Assembly (NCBI GenBank): GCA_016219875.1
Contig: JACRJZ010000060.1
Span: 1 to 64,000 of the forward strand
Direction of reading: 5' to 3'
From: Verrucomicrobiota bacterium
GTDB taxonomy: Bacteria; Verrucomicrobiota; Verrucomicrobiia; Limisphaerales; JACRJZ01
Length of the DNA: 64,000 bases
The position numbers and the translations under genes are program-made. A model generated the notes under the pieces. It had not been told where the DNA came from. It saw nothing but the letters and a program-made list of their open reading frames with translations, and ran no database searches. Of the stretch, positions 25,194 through 33,989 are shown in pieces (position 1 is the stretch's first letter; every line of letters begins with the position of its first letter).

Positions 25194-28100
25194 ATGCAAG
25201 CAGTGGCTGAAGTGTCTGTTGTGAATCTCGCGCCCACATGCCCGCAGTGCGGCGCCGCCGTGCCCGACGACGCCCCCCGTGGGTTCTGTCCCCGTTGCCT
25301 GGTGCGGCTGGCGCGGAACTTCGTCGGTGCCGCAGAAGAACCCGAAGACGTTTCTCCCGACGGCCAGCTTCCGCCGGCTTCAGCGCCAGCCGAACCGACG
25401 GACGGCGCTCCCGCACTCCAAGGCCAGACGCGGTTGCGGTTCGGCGATTACGAGTTGCTCGAACCGATTGGCCGCGGCGGCATGGGCGTGGTCTATAGAG
25501 CCCGCCAGCTTGGGCTGGACCGGCTTGTCGCCGTGAAGATGATCCTGGCCGAGCAACTGGCCAGCCCGGCAGCGCTGCAACGCTTCCGCACCGAAGCGCA
25601 GGCCGCGGCCCGGCTGCAGCATCCGAACATCGTGGCCATCCATGAAGTGGGCGAACACCGCGGACAGCCGTACTTCTCCATGGACTACGTGGAGGGCGCC
25701 ACGCTGGCCGAACTGGCGCGCGACCGTCCGCTGCCGACACGGCGCGCCACCCGCTACGCTCAACTGGTCGCCGAAGCCGTCCATTACGCCCACGAGCGCG
25801 GAGTGCTGCATCGCGACCTTAAACCGTCGAACATCCTGATCGACCCGTTGGATCAGCCGCGCATCACGGACTTCGGCCTGGCCAAGCGGCTCGCCGAGAA
25901 CCAACGCGACCCCGACCGCGTGCCACCGGAGTCGGCACCAGCGGCCAAACCGGAATGTCTCTTCCCGGCCGACGAGCGCCCCACGGAAAGCGGACAGGTG
26001 CTGGGGTCGCCCGGCTACCTCCCGCCAGAGCAAGCCGGCGCGCCGGACCCAGTGCTCGGCCCGGCTTGCGATGTGTACTCCTTGGGCGCGGTCCTCTATC
26101 ATCTGCTGACGGGCCGGCCTCCGTTTCTGAGCGAGCGTCTTGAAGACACGTTGGAGCAAGTGCGCCGCAAGGACCCGGTGGCGCCACGGTTGCTCAACCG
26201 CAGTGTGCCGCGCGACGTGGAAACCATCTGCTTGAAGTGTCTGGAGAAAAATCCGCGGGGCCGCTACGACTCCGCGCAGGCGCTGGCTGACGACTTGAAA
26301 CGGTTCCTGGAAGGCAAGCCCATCCGCGCCCGCCGCGTCACGCCGCTGGGCCGGCTGTGGCGATGGTGCCGTCGCCAGCCCGCGCTCGCGGTCACGATCA
26401 GCACGGTGCTCCTCCTCCTGGGAGTGCTGGCCGGCGGCGCCGTCGTGGCCGCGTGGCAGATTGCCGTGGCCCGGCAGGAGGAACAACTCCAGCACCATCG
26501 GGCCGAAGCCGCCCTCGCCCAGATGCGGTTGCAGAAAGCGGAAGAGTTGTTCGGTGACGGCAGAACACGATCCGCCCTGGCCTACTTGGCGCGGGTGTTG
26601 CGGCAGGATCCTTCCAATCGGCTGGCCGCCGAGCGCCTGTGGTCGGCGCTGAGCCAGCGCAGCTTCCCAATTCTTGAAGGTGTGCCAGTGCCACGCCAAA
26701 ACATCGCGGGCACGGCCCAGTTCAGTCCCGAGAGCGCTGGAGTGGTCGCCGCGTCGGTATCGGATGCGCCCATCTCGGTCGCGTGCCTGAGGCAAGAAGC
26801 GGCCGGGACGCTGCGGCATGAGCCAGGCGTGCGGAGTGCCCGCTTCAGCCCCGACGGACAACGGGTGCTCACCGTCGGGCGCGACAAAGCCGCGCGGCTC
26901 TGGGATTGGAGCGAAGGCCGGCTGCTCTCCGCCGCTTTCCGCCACGATGACCGCCTTTCCGAAGCGAGCTTCAGTCCGGATGGCCTGCGCGTGTTGACCG
27001 CTTCCTGGGACAACACCGCGCGGCTCTGGGACGTGGCTTCCGGCGTGCCGCTGACGGAGCCGTTGCGACATCGCAGCGGTGTGCGGAGCGCCCGTTTCAG
27101 CGCGGATGGGCAGCGGGTGGTCACGGATTCCGAGGACGGCACGACTCTGAGCTGGGACACCCGGCCCGGCGCGGCCCTCGCGGTGGCGATCCCGCACGAC
27201 GGCGCGGTCCTGGGCGCGCGATTCAGTCCGGATGGCCGGCACGTGCTCACGGGCGACCGCCACGGCCAAGCCCGCGTATGGCGCGCCCGTTCGGGCCAGC
27301 CGCGCTCGCCGCCGCTCTCGCACACGGGCGCCGTGTTGGACGCGGTGTGGAGTCCGGACGGAACGCGGGTCGCCACGGCTTCGACGGACCAGACCGCGCG
27401 AGTCTGGGAGGCGGCCACGGGCCAGCCGGTTTCGCCGCCGCTTCGGCATCGGAGCGAGGTGGTCGCGGTGCGGTTCAGCCCGGACGGACTTCGCCTGGCG
27501 ACCGCGTCGGCCGACGGCATGGCGGCGATCTGGCGCGTCAAGACCGGAGAGCGCACGACCGTGCTGACGGGGCACACCCAGGCCGTGAACGGCGTTGAAT
27601 TCAGTCCGGATGGCGGGTGGCTCGCCACGGTCGGTGAAGATCGGACAGCGCGCTGGTGGGACCTGCGCACCGGTCAATCGTCCTTCGTTCTGGGGCCGCC
27701 CACGTGCGCGATGGCGTGCGCCCACCTCAGCCCGGACGGAACGAGATGGGCCACCGGCGGCCGTGACAAGCTCCTCTGCGTTTGGGACACGCGCACCGGC
27801 AAGCGCCTGGTCAACGCGCTGGAACATAATGGCCGGCTGAACAGCGTGCAGTTCGATCCGGCCGGACGCCGGCTGCTCACGGCGTCCGAGGACCGCACGG
27901 CGCGCCTCTGGGACGCGGCTTCAGGACGACCACTGACGGAGCCGTTGCGGCATCTTCGCGCGGTGAAGTCGGCGCGGTTCAGCCCGGATGGCGGGCGGGT
28001 CGTCACCGTCGTGACGGACGGCACGGTGCAAGTGTGGGACGCGCAGCGCGGAGAACCGTTGAGCGAGCCGCTGCCGCACGGCGGCACGGTCTTCTCCGTG

Positions 28101-28697
28101 GAGTTCAGTCCCGATGGGCACTGGCTCGTGACGGCTTGCGAAGACGGACAAGCCCGGCTTTGGGAAGTGCCGGTCGTGCGCGGGGCCGTGCCCGGCTGGC
28201 TGGCGCCGCTGGCCGAGGCCTTGGGCGGGCAGCGCCTCAATGCCGAAGGCGTGCTCGAACACGTGCCGGTGGCCGAGGTCCGGGCGCTCCGGCAGGAAGT
28301 CCTGGCCAGCGCCGCGGGTGACGTTGCCAGCGCCTGGGGCAAGTGGTTTTTTGCCGACCGCGCCACGCGCGCGATTTCGCCCGGCGCCAGCGTCACGGTG
28401 CCTGAATACGTGCAACGGCTCATCGCCTCCGACACGACCGCGGGCCTGCGCCAGGCTGTGATCTTGTGCCCGACCAATGGCCTGGCGCTGGCCCGGCTGG
28501 CCCGGAGCCTTCTCGCCCAAGCCCCGGCCCCGAAAACCAATTCCCTGGCGGAGGCGGAGCTTCTGAGCCGGCTGGCCAGCCAATTCTCTCCCGAGACGAA
28601 GGAAGTCTGGCGCACCCGTGTCGAGGTGCTGGAACGTGCCGGACGGCACGGAGAGGCGCAGCATCTCCGGGCCTGCGCCGAACGGGCAGCACCCTGA
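25194..28697 (+). CDS. Transmembrane Ser/Thr protein kinase with WD40 propeller
   Basis: A 1167-residue protein. An N-terminal zinc-ribbon-like CPQC...CPRC pair (residues 16-35) precedes a Hanks-type kinase domain (about 84-370) with GRGGMGVV glycine loop, Lys115 (VAVK), HRDLKPSN and DFGLAK. A membrane segment follows (about 396-421, VTISTVLLLLGVLAGG). The rest is about eleven WD40 repeats (about 490-1000, each ARFSPDG...RLWD-like) and a helical tail. It probably phosphorylates partners such as the adjacent sigma factor in response to a signal sensed by the propeller. The membrane topology relative to the propeller is inferred. Confidence 0.9.
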   Translation: MQAVAEVSVVNLAPTCPQCGAAVPDDAPRGFCPRCLVRLARNFVGAAEEPEDVSPDGQLPPASAPAEPTDGAPALQGQTRLRFGDYELLEPIGRGGMGVVYRARQLGLDRLVAVKMILAEQLASPAALQRFRTEAQAAARLQHPNIVAIHEVGEHRGQPYFSMDYVEGATLAELARDRPLPTRRATRYAQLVAEAVHYAHERGVLHRDLKPSNILIDPLDQPRITDFGLAKRLAENQRDPDRVPPESAPAAKPECLFPADERPTESGQVLGSPGYLPPEQAGAPDPVLGPACDVYSLGAVLYHLLTGRPPFLSERLEDTLEQVRRKDPVAPRLLNRSVPRDVETICLKCLEKNPRGRYDSAQALADDLKRFLEGKPIRARRVTPLGRLWRWCRRQPALAVTISTVLLLLGVLAGGAVVAAWQIAVARQEEQLQHHRAEAALAQMRLQKAEELFGDGRTRSALAYLARVLRQDPSNRLAAERLWSALSQRSFPILEGVPVPRQNIAGTAQFSPESAGVVAASVSDAPISVACLRQEAAGTLRHEPGVRSARFSPDGQRVLTVGRDKAARLWDWSEGRLLSAAFRHDDRLSEASFSPDGLRVLTASWDNTARLWDVASGVPLTEPLRHRSGVRSARFSADGQRVVTDSEDGTTLSWDTRPGAALAVAIPHDGAVLGARFSPDGRHVLTGDRHGQARVWRARSGQPRSPPLSHTGAVLDAVWSPDGTRVATASTDQTARVWEAATGQPVSPPLRHRSEVVAVRFSPDGLRLATASADGMAAIWRVKTGERTTVLTGHTQAVNGVEFSPDGGWLATVGEDRTARWWDLRTGQSSFVLGPPTCAMACAHLSPDGTRWATGGRDKLLCVWDTRTGKRLVNALEHNGRLNSVQFDPAGRRLLTASEDRTARLWDAASGRPLTEPLRHLRAVKSARFSPDGGRVVTVVTDGTVQVWDAQRGEPLSEPLPHGGTVFSVEFSPDGHWLVTACEDGQARLWEVPVVRGAVPGWLAPLAEALGGQRLNAEGVLEHVPVAEVRALRQEVLASAAGDVASAWGKWFFADRATRAISPGASVTVPEYVQRLIASDTTAGLRQAVILCPTNGLALARLARSLLAQAPAPKTNSLAEAELLSRLASQFSPETKEVWRTRVEVLERAGRHGEAQHLRACAERAAP

Positions 28698-28997
28698 GCC
28701 CCTTTCAGGGCCGCCACGTCTCGCGAAACGCGCATCGGAACCCTGAACCGAGGCGTATCAACCTTTTGTTGCAGGTGCAACGAAAGGTTGCACGCCGAGG
28801 TTGCTGGTTCATGGAAAGGGGACAGGGGCGTGACGCGGCGGCCCGCACAAAGTCTGTAACCTTTGGAGATTTTCGCCGGAGAACAGGAGCGTGAGAGCAC
28901 TGCTTCTCCATGAGAACGAGTCCTGTGAGCGTCGGCCTCCGGCCCTTCCCAGCCCACGGAGGACTCCGCGAGTGAACTTGAAAATCAAAGGACCATT
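28698..28997. other. Intergenic region upstream of the secreted protein
   Basis: The 300-bp gap between the kinase and the secreted protein carries a strong inverted repeat at 28760-28789. No gene is supported here. Confidence 0.55.
28760..28789. promoter_or_regulatory. 30-bp inverted repeat, operator or terminator candidate
   Basis: AACCTTTTGTTGCA and TGCAACGAAAGGTT form 14-bp arms with one mismatch around a GG spacer. It lies 62 bp after the kinase stop and about 210 bp before the next ATG. It has no T-run after the stem, so a protein-binding operator is at least as likely as a terminator. Confidence 0.45.
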
Positions 28998-31900
28998 ATG
29001 CGTAAGAGTTGCCTGACCCCTTGGTGTTCGCTGCTGGCCGCGGGCGTGTTCCTGGCTGGCCCCGGAGCGTGCGTGGCCGACTTCGCCTTCGGCCTGACGA
29101 ACCAGACCTGGAAGTACTGGGACCAGGATTCCGATCCCGGCCCGGACTGGGCGTTCCCGGCCTTCGATGACACCGCGTGGCCGGCGGGGCTGGCGCTGCT
29201 GGCTTTCGAGAACAACGGCGCCCTCGTGCCGCTCATCCACACGACACTGCGCTACAATGCCTACAACCCGCGCGGCCACGCCACCTACTTCCGAACTCAC
29301 TTCACCTACAGCGGGATCACGACCGGCGCGATCCTGACGTTGTCCAATCGGGTGGACGACGGCGCGGTGTTCTACCTCAACGGCGCCGAGATCGGACGGG
29401 TGCGCGTGACCGCGAATCCGGTCACGTTCACCAGCTTCGCGTCCGGGTTGCCGCCGAGCGGCGAGGCGACGGGGTGGGATGTCTTTTCCTGGACCAATGA
29501 CGCGAGCCTGCTCGTCGAGGGCGACAACACGTTGGCGGTGGTCCTGCTCACGGAGAGCGCCACCAGCTCCGACATCGTCTTCGGCTCGGCTCTGAGCACC
29601 ATCGTACCGGGCCAGCCGGTCGTCATCGAGCAGCAACCCGCCGCGGCCGACGTGGTGGAGCCGCAGCCAGTGGTCTTCTCGGTGGTCGCGCGGGGAACGC
29701 CGCCTTACTTCTATCAGTGGTTTCGCGACGGCGTGGCCCTCCCGGGCGCCACGGACTCCAGCTATGCGATCCCGCACGCCCATCCTGCGCTGGCCGGCAC
29801 GTATCACGTGGAGGTCCGCAATGACGTCAACAGCTTGTCCAGCGATCCGGCCACGCTCACCGTCGCGCCAGACGTGACGCCGCCTGTGATGTTGGGGGCG
29901 CTCCTCCTGTTGGACCAGAACCACATCGTCGTCAACTTCTCGGAGCCGTTGGATCCGATTGTGGCCAGCGATCCGCTCCGGTTCAGCGTGGCCTTGACGA
30001 GCGGCGGGGGCGACTTGTCGATCTATGAAGTGGTGCCGCAAGACGAAACCAACCTCGTGCTCACGGTCGATCCAGCCACGCCAAACGAGAATTACACACT
30101 GACGCTGGTGGAAGCGGTCGCCGACATCGCCGAGGCACCGAATTTTGCCGTCGTGCCCGCCGAAGTCCTCGTGGCCACGGAAACGCGGCTCCTGGCCATC
30201 GACGACTTCCACCTCTGGCGCTACGACGAGTCGGGCACGCCCCTGGACGGCACAGGATGGGAGACGCCAACCTTTGATGACACCGCCTGGCCCTTGGGAG
30301 CCGCGGTGCTGGGCCAGGAGACAGCGGCCACACCGGAACCCATCCGCACAGACCTGCAATCCATCCAGGAAGGCGGGCCGCGGACGACTTATTTCAGAAC
30401 GCACTTTCTGCTGCCCTCGCCGACGGCGGGCGTGCGAGTGACGATGAGGCACATCGTGGATGACGGCATGGTCGTGTATTTGAACGGCCAGGAAGCCTAT
30501 CGCATTGGCGTGCCGGTCGGGCAGGTCTTTTCCACGGAAGCGAGTCGGACGGTCGGCGACGGCGCCTACGAAGGCCCCTTCGAGTTTCCGGCCAGCAATC
30601 TCGTGGCGGGCGACAATCTGCTGGCGGTGGAAGTGCATCAAGCCGGCGCGAACAGTTCGGACATCCAGATTGGGATCGAGTTGACGGCCGTGGTGCCACG
30701 GTTCATCACCGGCCCGCCGAACATTGTCGTCCAGCCCCAGAGCGCCACCGTTGTCGAAGGGGCCTCAGCCGTCTTCACCGTGTCCGCCGAAGGGGCCTTG
30801 CCGCTGACCTACCAGTGGTACTATGGCGCCGCGCCCCTGCCTGACGCGACCAACGCCACGTTGATCCTCAGTCGGGTGAAGCCGAGCCACTTCGGGGCGT
30901 ACGTCGTGCTGGTGAGGAATCCGCAAGGGGCGGCCTTCAGCGACGTGGCCAATCTCACGGTGATCGCCGATGTCACGCCGGCGAGCGTCACGACGGCTGC
31001 CGCCGTGTTCGGCGGAGGACCAGGAACGAACATTCTCGTGAGTTTCTCGGAAGCGTTGGACGCGCCCTCGGCGCAAGACACTAATCATTACGTCCTGGAC
31101 GGCGGCAGCCTGCCGGTGCTGGGCGCGGCTGCGGTCAACCCTATGAGTGTCCTTCTCACCACCGCCCCGCTCACGCTTGGCTCCAACTACACGCTGCACA
31201 TCGACGGCGTGAAAGATCAGGCCGAGGCAGGCAATGTGACCGTGGCCACCGTGGCCCTCCCGTCCCTGGTGCAATTGATCGGCATCAACGACACTCAGAC
31301 CTGGCGCTACAACGACCTCGGCACGGACTTGGGGGCCGCTTGGCACGATCCGGGATACGACGACGGCCTTTGGTCCACAGGCCAAGCCCTGTTCGACGCC
31401 AAGCGTCCGCCGCGCGACACCAATCTCTACGCGGGCGAAGTGGTCCGCACGATCATGAACCTGACCAACGCCGCCGGCACGGAGCAGGTGCTCACGTTCT
31501 ACTTCCGCACGCACTTCGACTTTCCTCCGAACGCGCAAGGCACGGTGCTGCGGCTCCGGCACGTGCTCGACGACGGCGCGGCCTTTTTCCTGAACGGCCT
31601 GGAACTCGTGCGGATCGGCATGACGAACGAGCCGCCCGACCAGCCGCCTGCTTACACGAACCTGGCCTCGCGCTCGGTAGGCGATGCCACGCTCGAACCG
31701 CCGCGCGACCAGCCCGCCCTCCTGCTTCCGGCCGACAGCCTCCTGGCCGGCGACAACGTCCTCGCCGTGGAAGTGCATCAGACCAGCCCGACCAGTTCGG
31801 ACGTGACCCTGGGCCTCGAGTTGGAGGCGCTCGTCACCCATTTCGGCTTTGGCGCCAGCCGGCCCATGATGACGATCCGCTCGGATGGCGCGGGGAACGT

Positions 31901-32042
31901 CATCCTGATGTGGCCGGGCGGCGGCACGCTGCTCGAGGCCCAGGCCGTGGATGGATCGTGGGTTGAGGTGTCCGGCGCCACCAGCCCGTACACCGTGCCC
32001 GCGACCGGCCCGGCGAAGTTCTTCCGAGTCAACCAGCCCTGA
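28998..32042 (+). CDS. Secreted Ig-like and galactose-binding-like repeat protein
   Basis: A 1014-residue protein with a signal peptide (MRKSCLTPWCSLLAAGVFLA...). It contains three copies of a beta-sandwich module with a signature YFRTHF...DDG...FLNG...EV (about 30-195, 395-560 and 755-945), separated by Ig-like domains (about 210-290 and 580-655) and SbsA-type Big_5 Ig-like segments (about 292-390 and 660-750). It ends in KFFRVNQP, the usual FYR-type tail. AAAGGA lies about 9 nt before the ATG. It follows the sigma/kinase pair and may be a target of that signalling system; this is inference. Confidence 0.82.
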   Translation: MRKSCLTPWCSLLAAGVFLAGPGACVADFAFGLTNQTWKYWDQDSDPGPDWAFPAFDDTAWPAGLALLAFENNGALVPLIHTTLRYNAYNPRGHATYFRTHFTYSGITTGAILTLSNRVDDGAVFYLNGAEIGRVRVTANPVTFTSFASGLPPSGEATGWDVFSWTNDASLLVEGDNTLAVVLLTESATSSDIVFGSALSTIVPGQPVVIEQQPAAADVVEPQPVVFSVVARGTPPYFYQWFRDGVALPGATDSSYAIPHAHPALAGTYHVEVRNDVNSLSSDPATLTVAPDVTPPVMLGALLLLDQNHIVVNFSEPLDPIVASDPLRFSVALTSGGGDLSIYEVVPQDETNLVLTVDPATPNENYTLTLVEAVADIAEAPNFAVVPAEVLVATETRLLAIDDFHLWRYDESGTPLDGTGWETPTFDDTAWPLGAAVLGQETAATPEPIRTDLQSIQEGGPRTTYFRTHFLLPSPTAGVRVTMRHIVDDGMVVYLNGQEAYRIGVPVGQVFSTEASRTVGDGAYEGPFEFPASNLVAGDNLLAVEVHQAGANSSDIQIGIELTAVVPRFITGPPNIVVQPQSATVVEGASAVFTVSAEGALPLTYQWYYGAAPLPDATNATLILSRVKPSHFGAYVVLVRNPQGAAFSDVANLTVIADVTPASVTTAAAVFGGGPGTNILVSFSEALDAPSAQDTNHYVLDGGSLPVLGAAAVNPMSVLLTTAPLTLGSNYTLHIDGVKDQAEAGNVTVATVALPSLVQLIGINDTQTWRYNDLGTDLGAAWHDPGYDDGLWSTGQALFDAKRPPRDTNLYAGEVVRTIMNLTNAAGTEQVLTFYFRTHFDFPPNAQGTVLRLRHVLDDGAAFFLNGLELVRIGMTNEPPDQPPAYTNLASRSVGDATLEPPRDQPALLLPADSLLAGDNVLAVEVHQTSPTSSDVTLGLELEALVTHFGFGASRPMMTIRSDGAGNVILMWPGGGTLLEAQAVDGSWVEVSGATSPYTVPATGPAKFFRVNQP

Positions 32043-32069
32043 GGTCCGGTTCAGATCGGCGCGGCGCGC

Positions 32070-32269
32070 AAGGCTGCATCCAGCTCCCGCCCGGCGCACC
32101 GGGTAGCGCAGGTTTTCAACCTGCCGTAGCGCCGACTTGCAGTCGGCCAGGCCGTGAACCTTCCAGCCGGCTGGCCTCTTCCTACGCTCGCCGGTTGGAA
32201 AACCGGCGCTACGGCAGACTCGAAAGTCTGCGCTACGAGTGCTCCCGAACCGAGCTTGATGCAGCTCTG
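32070..32269. repeat. Mosaic palindromic repeat family A, copy 6
   Basis: The ends are AAGGCTGCATCCAGCTC and GAGCTTGATGCAGCTCTG. It lies between the secreted protein and the mla-like operon and probably separates the two transcripts. Apart from this repeat and the promoter candidate after it, I see nothing in the 32043-32333 gap. Confidence 0.9.
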
Positions 32270-32297
32270 CGCAGCGCGAGCGCTCCTAAAAACCCCT

Positions 32298-32326
32298 TTG
32301 ACCCCCTGGCGCACGCGCCCTAAGTT
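32298..32326 (+). promoter_or_regulatory. Candidate promoter for a leaderless mlaE transcript
   Basis: TTGACC (32298-32303) and TAAGTT (32321-32326) are spaced by 17 bp. The GTG start at 32334 lies 7 nt after the -10-like box, and no ribosome-binding site is visible, so transcription may begin at or next to the start codon. This is a pattern-based prediction only. Confidence 0.35.
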
Positions 32327-32333
32327 CGGCGCG

Positions 32334-33194
32334 GTGCAAAAGGTCCTGACCAAACCATCCGCCGAGTCGATCAAGGCCCTCGTCTTGCGCGGGCCGCTGC
32401 CGCCGTCGTTTGTCGGGTTCTTCGGCTGCAAACTGCTCCGGTTGATCCTCACGGTCCAGGGGTTGGGCGCGTTCGCGCTGATTACGCTGGGCGTGATGTT
32501 CTCCAAGCTCGGCACGGCCCGAAGCGTGTTGCGCCCGCTGATTCGCTCGCAGCTCGCCCACGCCGGAGTGCGGCTCCTACCGATGGTCCTCTTTCTTTCC
32601 TTCGCCCTGGGCTTGGTGGTGATCGGCCAGACGGTGTCGCTCCTCTCGCGCGTCGGCGCCAATGAATATCTCGGCACGGTCATGGTGACGGCGGTGCTGC
32701 GCGAACTCGGCCCGCTGCTCACAGCCTTGCTGGTGCTCTCGCGGGTCGGGGCGGCCAATGTGATTGAACTGGCCACGGCGCGCGCACTCGGCGAAGTCGA
32801 GGCCCTCGAGGCACTGGGCATCGATCCGATCCATTACTTGGTGGTGCCGCGGGTCATCGGCATGGCACTAAGCGTGTTTGCGCTGACGATCTACTTGAAT
32901 CTGTGCGCGCTGGCCAGCGGTTATCTGTGGGCGTTCCTCCAGGATGTCCCGTTGAAACCCGGCGAGTACGTCCAGCAAATCGCCGGGGCGCTCGAGGGGC
33001 TGGACTTCGTGCTCATCGCGCTCAAGACCTGTTTCTTCGGCGTCATCATCGCCACCGTGACGTGCTACCACGGCTTGGCGCAGCCGCTGCGGTTGGAGGA
33101 AGTCTCGGCCGCCACCATCCGCGCTGTGGCCCAATGCGTCATCCTTTGTGTGATGCTGGACGCGTTGTTCATCGTCATCTACTTGGTCGGCTGA
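32334..33194 (+). CDS. mlaE: MlaE-type ABC transporter permease
   Basis: A 286-residue inner-membrane permease of the phospholipid-transport (MlaE/YrbE) family. Characteristic features are the membrane core with FLSFALGLVVIGQT, TAVLRELGPLLTALLVLSRVGAA and EALGIDPIHYLVVPRV. I take GTG 32334 as the start, because sequence upstream in frame is encoded by a repeat element. It is followed after 1 nt by the ATPase gene and then the MCE gene, the expected order for a lipid transporter between inner and outer membranes. Confidence 0.85.
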   Translation: MQKVLTKPSAESIKALVLRGPLPPSFVGFFGCKLLRLILTVQGLGAFALITLGVMFSKLGTARSVLRPLIRSQLAHAGVRLLPMVLFLSFALGLVVIGQTVSLLSRVGANEYLGTVMVTAVLRELGPLLTALLVLSRVGAANVIELATARALGEVEALEALGIDPIHYLVVPRVIGMALSVFALTIYLNLCALASGYLWAFLQDVPLKPGEYVQQIAGALEGLDFVLIALKTCFFGVIIATVTCYHGLAQPLRLEEVSAATIRAVAQCVILCVMLDALFIVIYLVG

Positions 33195-33195
33195 C

Positions 33196-33987
33196 ATGGA
33201 AAGCGCCCGCAACTCGAACCGCCGCGCCGTGATCGAATTGATCGATGCCACGATCGCGTCACGCCGCGCGCCGGGCACCGTCGCGGTGGAGGGGGTGGAC
33301 TGGACCGTGGAGGAAGAAGACTTCTGGGTGATCGGCGGGTTGCTCGGCTCCGGCAAGAGCGATTTGCTCGCCACGGCGGCCGCGCTGACCAAGCCGACCC
33401 GCGGCACCTACCGGCTTTTCGGCCAGGACATCTCACCGACTTACGACAACGAGTGCCTGACCGAACGGTTGCGCGTGGGGCTGGTCTTTGGCGAAGGCGG
33501 GCGGCTGTTCAACCAACTGACCATTTGGGGGAACGTCGCGCTGCCGCTCCAGTATCATCAGGCCACGACTGGGGCCGAGGGCGAAATGGACGAACGGATC
33601 GCGGCACTTCTGGAAACGCTGGACCTCTCCGACCACGCCCACCACGCGCCGTCTTCGCTGGGCCTGGGGTGGCGGCAGCGCACGGCGTTGGCACGGGCCT
33701 TGACGCTGAAGCCGGAAGTGCTCTTGCTGGACAATCCGCTCGCCGGCCTTGATCCCCGCCACGCGCGCTGGTGGATTGATTTCCTGTTCCAACTCTCGGC
33801 GGGACATGCCGTGATGGACGGGCAGACGATGACGATCGTGGTGGCCGTCGATGATCCGCGTCCCTGGCAACAGCCCGGGAACCGTTTCGCCCTGTTGCAC
33901 GAAACCCGCTTCACGCTGCTGAACGACGTTCAAGAATTCAACGTGCTTGAGAGTCCCGCCCCACCGCACGGCACGGATTTGCTCTAA
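33196..33987 (+). CDS. mlaF: MlaF-like ABC ATPase with degenerate catalytic motifs
   Basis: A 263-residue ABC-fold protein placed as the ATPase of an Mla system. The Walker A loop is intact (GLLGSGKS, 48-55). Other motifs are altered: the Q-loop position reads VFGEGG instead of VFQ, the signature LSGGM is replaced by LGLGW (155-159), the Walker B catalytic Glu is Asn180 (LLLDNP), and the H-loop His is missing (VAVDDP). Position and fold still support membership. It may bind nucleotide without normal hydrolysis, or work through a different mechanism. Confidence 0.8.
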   Translation: MESARNSNRRAVIELIDATIASRRAPGTVAVEGVDWTVEEEDFWVIGGLLGSGKSDLLATAAALTKPTRGTYRLFGQDISPTYDNECLTERLRVGLVFGEGGRLFNQLTIWGNVALPLQYHQATTGAEGEMDERIAALLETLDLSDHAHHAPSSLGLGWRQRTALARALTLKPEVLLLDNPLAGLDPRHARWWIDFLFQLSAGHAVMDGQTMTIVVAVDDPRPWQQPGNRFALLHETRFTLLNDVQEFNVLESPAPPHGTDLL

Positions 33988-33989
33988 CC

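Noticed and set aside
25380..27827. An 815-codon open frame antisense to the kinase/WD40 gene
   Set aside because: It mirrors WD40 repeats on the other strand and shows no protein family; the sense gene is clear.
8182..32269. Repeated short palindromes as a possible CRISPR array
   Set aside because: Copies are dispersed kilobases apart with internal structure and no spacers between regular direct repeats, and no cas genes are near.
32154..32333. An N-terminal extension of the MlaE-like protein
   Set aside because: The extra 60 residues are encoded by repeat family A and by the promoter region; GTG 32334 fits the family start.
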